Shown one piece after another: positions 60,333-64,000 of a DNA stretch of 64,000 bases (the first letter of the stretch is position 1; every line of letters starts with the position of its first letter). A program made the translations under genes and the position numbers. Source of the stretch: Salinivirga cyanobacteriivorans (GTDB lineage Bacteria; Bacteroidota; Bacteroidia; Bacteroidales; Salinivirgaceae); the NCBI RefSeq assembly GCF_001443605.1, contig NZ_CP013118.1:3157501-3221500 (forward strand), given 5' to 3'. The notes beneath the pieces were generated by a model, which was not told the origin of the DNA, ran no database searches, and saw nothing but the letters and a program-made list of their open reading frames with translations.

Positions 60333-61748
60333 TTATTTTGTGTATTGATCAATCACTAGATTGATGGCCCGCTGGCAGGCCGGGCAAAAATGGTCTGTTC
60401 TGGTGAACATGATACAATTGGGTGCCGAGCGGTAAATACCATGGCTGTGATACTGGGCTCCTTCATACAATCCTGTTTTACCTGCATACTTAATATCTTT
60501 CAAATATGCTTCCTCCCATTCACGTTGGGCAATAAAAAACTCGTTCATCTCAGATTCCGGCGTTTTCGCAGCACGCAGTTTTTCCCGTTCTTTTTGGGTT
60601 TTAATGCTATGTTGGTCAAACTCCTTTTTACCCCATGGCGTAGGAAGCGGCATATCTTCATCAATCATGTCGCCCCATTTTATTTTATCTTTTTCTGTGT
60701 GGGTTGTAACGTTCAGCTCCCATGGTTCCTGAATCGATGATCCCATTTCATATGCCGTGGATGAAGCATAATATTCGTCGGCAAGGTCGGCAAAGTGGTG
60801 GCCAAATTCATGCACATAAAGATAATCTTTAAAAGCATTATCTGCAGCAGCAGTGATATAAAGATTGTAAATGCCTCCACCTCCGTAAATGCTATCGTTC
60901 ATTACAATTGCCGTATATTCGTATGGTACATTTGCAGCTGCATTACGAATGGTTTTATTATCGAATCCCAGTGCATATCGTTCTGAATCGAATGCACCGT
61001 ATGAAACGCTCAATGCCGAACGACGATAAATATCCTGATGTGGATGGGCTAACCCGGACTGGGGAGAGGGAACCTCTACCAGGCGAATATTGATGTCGTT
61101 TTTTCTTGATGCAAAAGGTTCAGTCGAAAGCAAAGCATCGGCAAAGTTCCGGGCATCTTTATTGAATTTATCCATTTCATTGGCAGTATATCCTTCGCTA
61201 AGTACAACAATATCAACCTTTTTCTTTGGGTCGCCACTTATGTGTATGTCTTTGGTCTTTAAATATGTACCAGCTTCAGCCTGATTTGTTCTCCAGTGTT
61301 CGAGCTGAATATTGTACTCCCATATCTTTTCAAATTTGTAATCTTTGTTTCGTTTCATCATAATTAGTTTGGCATCGCTTCTGGGCCATGGGAAACGCAC
61401 TGACTCATGATAAGCACCCCAGCCTTTTTTTGCTTCAGGTGTAGTTTCCCATTCTCCGTAGATGCTAGCAAAGCCTCTTGAATAAATTGTTTCGCCACTG
61501 GCCAAATCAATTACTTTAAAAAAATATTTGCCCAGTTTCAGATCATCAATGAGCTTATGTGTGCTTCCGGCCCATATTCCGTCTGATACGATTTGGTCAA
61601 AAGCAAAATGCTCTTCGTTGGCATTTCCTGTATGGAAATAGTCAAAGCGCATTGTTTTATCGTGGAAGTATTTTTGAAAGTCGGATCCTTGTGTGCAGGA
61701 TGAAACCAGGATCGCGATGGTGATGGAGAAAAGTTTGATGTACTTCAT
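60333..61748 (-). CDS. M64-family (IgA peptidase-like) metallopeptidase lipoprotein
   Basis: This 471-residue secreted lipoprotein has a signal peptide with the lipobox LVSSC (lipidated C18). An N-terminal M64 prodomain of about 130 residues precedes the catalytic domain. The zinc motif is H313-E314-F-G-H317 in HEFGHHFADLADEY. Additional motifs are DIVVLSEGYTANEMDKF, GGGGIYNLY and PNCIMFTRTDHFCPACQ. M64 peptidases include an IgA protease; in an environmental relative the substrate is more likely an extracellular or host protein that cannot be named. It is divergent from the LytTR gene. Confidence 0.93.
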   Translation of the reverse strand: MKYIKLFSITIAILVSSCTQGSDFQKYFHDKTMRFDYFHTGNANEEHFAFDQIVSDGIWAGSTHKLIDDLKLGKYFFKVIDLASGETIYSRGFASIYGEWETTPEAKKGWGAYHESVRFPWPRSDAKLIMMKRNKDYKFEKIWEYNIQLEHWRTNQAEAGTYLKTKDIHISGDPKKKVDIVVLSEGYTANEMDKFNKDARNFADALLSTEPFASRKNDINIRLVEVPSPQSGLAHPHQDIYRRSALSVSYGAFDSERYALGFDNKTIRNAAANVPYEYTAIVMNDSIYGGGGIYNLYITAAADNAFKDYLYVHEFGHHFADLADEYYASSTAYEMGSSIQEPWELNVTTHTEKDKIKWGDMIDEDMPLPTPWGKKEFDQHSIKTQKEREKLRAAKTPESEMNEFFIAQREWEEAYLKDIKYAGKTGLYEGAQYHSHGIYRSAPNCIMFTRTDHFCPACQRAINLVIDQYTK

Positions 61749-61780
61749 GGTATTTTAATTTTGAGATATTAACATGAACT

Positions 61781-61788
61781 CAAATTTA
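61781..61788 (-). promoter_or_regulatory. Putative -7 element (TAAATTTG) of the M64 gene
   Basis: The minus strand reads TAAATTTG 32 nt upstream of the ATG at 61748. Confidence 0.45.
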
Positions 61789-61983
61789 AAAAATATTATG
61801 GTACCCCTTGGTCATAACGAAGAAATGTTCATATGTGGACATAAAACAATGTTTAGTAATAAATTGCATTTGAGCTTATCAGGTAGGTGAAATTACCTGT
61901 ATTTTGGTTTTAATTATTGTTTTTTTTTAATGTTTATAAAAATATTCGTAATTTGTACTAGCCCTGATTAATATTTATTTTGC

Positions 61984-62337
61984 ATGATAAAAATACCTGA
62001 AACGGGATTTGTTACGGTAAGTAGTGATTATGAGCAGATGCGCATTCCTTTTGAATCAATAATGTACATCGAAGCTCGTAAGAACTATGTTATCTTACAT
62101 ACATTTCGCGAAAAAGTAATTTCTAACACGCCTTTGCGGGTATTGCTTTATGATTTGCCGGTCAGGCTATTCATTCAAACCCACCGCAACTATGTTGTAG
62201 CTATAAGTCAGGTTAATACCCTTGAACCCAGCCGGGTTACGTTAATTAATAATGAGAAGGTTCCACTTTCAAAGAATTACAGAAAACCATTAATCAATAC
62301 ACTACTTGAATTAGGTGTTATTGATAAGGGTTTTTAG
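61984..62337 (+). CDS. Stand-alone LytTR DNA-binding protein
   Basis: This 117-residue protein consists almost only of a LytTR domain (IMYIEARKNYVILHTF, FIQTHRNYVVAISQVNTLE, VPLSKNYRKPL). It has no receiver domain, so it cannot be phosphorylated in the usual way. It may act as a constitutive or ligand-controlled regulator. It stands in front of the YedK-like gene (24 bp) and divergent from the M64 peptidase. The 235-bp shared upstream region contains a small CAGGTA/TACCTG hairpin near the end. Confidence 0.88.
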   Translation: MIKIPETGFVTVSSDYEQMRIPFESIMYIEARKNYVILHTFREKVISNTPLRVLLYDLPVRLFIQTHRNYVVAISQVNTLEPSRVTLINNEKVPLSKNYRKPLINTLLELGVIDKGF

Positions 62338-62361
62338 AATTTACAACAGGATTATAGCTAT

Positions 62362-63150
62362 ATGTGTGGTAGGTTTATTTTAGCTCAAAAAATAGAGAAA
62401 CTGGGAGAAAGGTTCAATGTAACTATACCGGATGATATGGTTTTTGAGCCTGCATTTAATATAGCTCCCGGCGATTGGGCTCCGGTAATAGCAAGCAATA
62501 CACCTGATCAATTACAGATGTTTCGGTTTGGCCTTACGCCTTTTTGGGCCAAAAAGCCAATGTATTTATTTAATGCAAGATCAGAAGGAGACCGAAACAA
62601 GTCAAATGACCCACATTATAATGGGAGTAAAGACATTATTAATAAGCCTTCATTCAGAAAGCCAATAAGAACACAGCGCTGTCTGGTTCCCGCCGATGCT
62701 TTTATTGAGGGTACCACAAAAGAGGGTTTAAAGAAACCTTATGTGATATATTTAAAAAATAAGGTGCGACCATTTGCGTTTGCGGGAATTTGGGATGAAT
62801 GGAAAGATGAGCAAGCAGGCAAAACAATTTTGTCTTTTAGTATTATTACAACTACTGCTAATGCTTTACTTCAAAAACTACCACACCATAGAAGCCCGGT
62901 TATTTTAAGTCAGTCTGATGAACTGAGATGGTTAAATCCCGGGACACCTTTAAGCTCTATTACACAAATGCTCAGACCTTACAATGCGGAATTAATGAAT
63001 GCATACCCCATAGATAATAAAATAAGCCATCCAGGGGCAAGTGGGCGCGAGCTCATTGACCCGGCAGGACCTCCACTCACCCCGGATGCCCATTTTCAGT
63101 TTGGCGATCACATTGAAAAAAGAGGTTTTGGGCGTCGTAAAATTAGATAA
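62362..63150 (+). CDS. SRAP-family abasic-site shielding protein (YedK/HMCES-like)
   Basis: This 262-residue SOS-response-associated peptidase (SRAP) protein forms, in the family, a covalent thiazolidine bond between Cys2 and abasic sites in single-stranded DNA. The catalytic residues are visible: C2 (MCGRF), N71 (FNARSEG), E116 (DAFIEG) and H175 (PHHRSP). The ATG at 62362 is required because Cys2 must follow the initiator Met. It lies 24 bp after the LytTR gene. No LexA box was recognised. Confidence 0.93.
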   Translation: MCGRFILAQKIEKLGERFNVTIPDDMVFEPAFNIAPGDWAPVIASNTPDQLQMFRFGLTPFWAKKPMYLFNARSEGDRNKSNDPHYNGSKDIINKPSFRKPIRTQRCLVPADAFIEGTTKEGLKKPYVIYLKNKVRPFAFAGIWDEWKDEQAGKTILSFSIITTTANALLQKLPHHRSPVILSQSDELRWLNPGTPLSSITQMLRPYNAELMNAYPIDNKISHPGASGRELIDPAGPPLTPDAHFQFGDHIEKRGFGRRKIR

Positions 63151-63195
63151 TCAAGAAATTTCAGTCTCTTTTTTATATTTTAATAGATTGAAAAG

Positions 63196-63203
63196 TATAT
63201 TTG
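63196..63203 (+). promoter_or_regulatory. Putative -7 element (TATATTTG) of the CNNM gene
   Basis: TATATTTG fits TAnnTTTG but ends only 4 nt before the ATG at 63208. If used, the transcript would be leaderless or nearly so. Confidence 0.4.
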
Positions 63204-63207
63204 TGAT

Positions 63208-64000
63208 ATGGGATTATTGATTCTTTATTTATTCATTGCAATTGGCATTTCATTTCTGTGTTCGATTTTGGAGGCGGTATTGCTCTCAACTCCAGAGTCT
63301 TATATCGAGATTCTGATGACCGAGAAACGGGGCGGAGCAGAGAATTTAAAAAAATTGAAAAATGCTATTGACCGGCCATTATCGGCAATTCTATCTATAA
63401 ATACCATTGCACATACCATTGGCGCAGCAGGTGTAGGTGCGCAGGCCACGAAAGTTTTCGGAGAAGTCTATTTTGGGTTGGTCTCGGCTGTTCTTACACT
63501 GTTAATTTTAGTGTTGAGCGAAATTATTCCGAAAACAATTGGAGCCACCTATTGGCGCAGTCTGGCGCTCTTATCAGTACCTGTAATAAAAGTTTTTATG
63601 TATGTGGCCTATCCGTTTGTTGTTCTGTCAGAGCGTATAACCCGCATTATAGCTAAAAGGGGACAGGCTTATACTTTTAGCCGACAGGATTTGTCTACTA
63701 TGGCTTCAATTGGGTATAAAGAGGGCGTTATTGGAAAAGATGAATCTTATTTTATATACAATCTTATGAAACTCCGCGATGTATCGGTAGAAGATATAAT
63801 GACTCCGCGTACAGTTATGGTTAGTGTGCCGGAATCTATTACAACATCGGAGTTTTTTAAACAAATCGATGAATTGTATTTTTCCCGCATACCTGTTTAC
63901 CAGGGAAATAAGGAAAATATAACTGGTTATGTGCTAAAAGGCGATATTCTGGAAAGGGTTGCGAAAGATCAGCACGACGTAAAAATAGAATCGCTAAAGC
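63208..64000 (+). CDS. CNNM/DUF21-CBS membrane protein, 3' end outside window
   Basis: The frame starts at the ATG at 63208 (MGLLILYLFIAIGISFLCSI) and runs open to the window edge, giving about 264 residues. It has a CNNM transmembrane domain with about four segments and the family motifs LEAVLLSTPES, SINTIAHTIGAAGVGA and LSEIIPKTIGA. An acidic linker and the start of paired CBS domains follow (VEDIMTPRTVMVSVPE, RIPVYQGNKENITGYVLKGD). Relatives include CorC-type Mg or cation transporters and hemolysin-like proteins. Confidence 0.9.
   Translation, partial: MGLLILYLFIAIGISFLCSILEAVLLSTPESYIEILMTEKRGGAENLKKLKNAIDRPLSAILSINTIAHTIGAAGVGAQATKVFGEVYFGLVSAVLTLLILVLSEIIPKTIGATYWRSLALLSVPVIKVFMYVAYPFVVLSERITRIIAKRGQAYTFSRQDLSTMASIGYKEGVIGKDESYFIYNLMKLRDVSVEDIMTPRTVMVSVPESITTSEFFKQIDELYFSRIPVYQGNKENITGYVLKGDILERVAKDQHDVKIESLK

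Noticed and set aside
1-64000. CRISPR array, tRNA, rRNA or prophage
   Set aside because: No regularly spaced repeats, no cloverleaf-like T-loop signatures outside coding sequence, and no phage structural or integrase genes were seen. A dedicated scan (tRNAscan, CRISPR finder) was not possible.

Overview
The window looks like chromosomal DNA of a Bacteroidota member, probably class Bacteroidia (Marinilabiliales-like). This is inferred from gene content and signals; no database search was possible. Supporting signs are gldF/gldG upstream of a DUF4340 gene and dnaN, a fused MurF-alanine racemase, a lysyl-tRNA synthetase with a C-terminal tail, purH ahead of mreBCD-mrdA-rodA, tandem TonB proteins, LytTR/LytS-type signalling, and many genes preceded by the Bacteroidota -7 promoter element TAnnTTTG instead of a Shine-Dalgarno site. 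The DNA is AT-rich and almost all of it is core-genome-like. No rRNA, tRNA or CRISPR array was seen, and no prophage.

Layout. 1-6.7 kb: the end of a histidine kinase, two fused aconitase-superfamily hydro-lyases, an EamA transporter, a YrdC/YciO-family protein and a small transaldolase. 6.9-15.2 kb: rpsO-pnp, comEC, the Trk potassium uptake pair trkA-trkH, and a HAD phosphatase. 15.5-20.5 kb (minus strand): an acidic hypothetical gene, rsmI, and a LytS/LytT-like two-component pair with a periplasmic propeller sensor. 20.7-26.5 kb: tdk, murF-alr, a small membrane protein and the three AmmeMemoRadiSam genes. 26.6-36.9 kb: a glycosyltransferase, an HD-domain protein, a cyclic-nucleotide-binding histidine kinase, gldF-gldG-DUF4340, dnaN, and an aspartase fused to a cyclic-nucleotide-binding domain. 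37-46.6 kb: a TPR-SpoIIE phosphatase, purH, and the rod-shape/elongasome operon mreB-mreC-mreD-mrdA-rodA. 46.8-52.8 kb: an oversized lysine 2,3-aminomutase-family radical SAM enzyme, a non-coding insertion-like element, two TonB paralogues and mpl. 52.8-64 kb: elbB, a TlpA-like and a DCC-family thiol protein, a second Sua5/YrdC protein, dapD, recJ, lysS, another TlpA-like protein, an M64 metallopeptidase lipoprotein, a stand-alone LytTR protein, a YedK/HMCES protein and a truncated CNNM/CBS protein.

Functional themes. Peptidoglycan synthesis and recycling recur (murF-alr, mpl, dapD, mreBCD, mrdA, rodA), as do envelope sensing and secretion or motility (LytS/LytT, TonB, gldFG). DNA maintenance and uptake (dnaN, recJ, comEC, YedK, tdk) and RNA/translation (rpsO, pnp, rsmI, lysS, Sua5 family) are also present.

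The most unusual items are four. (1) A 679-bp non-coding segment at 49038-49716 has 12-bp terminal inverted repeats, large internal palindromes and 38-bp flanking direct repeats; removing one repeat copy and the segment re-creates two neighbouring terminators. (2) The complete AmmeMemoRadiSam triad is present, and its chemistry is unresolved to my knowledge. (3) A cyclic-nucleotide-binding domain is fused to a full-length aspartase. (4) A structured, terminator-ended segment at about 4389-4504 may be a small RNA.
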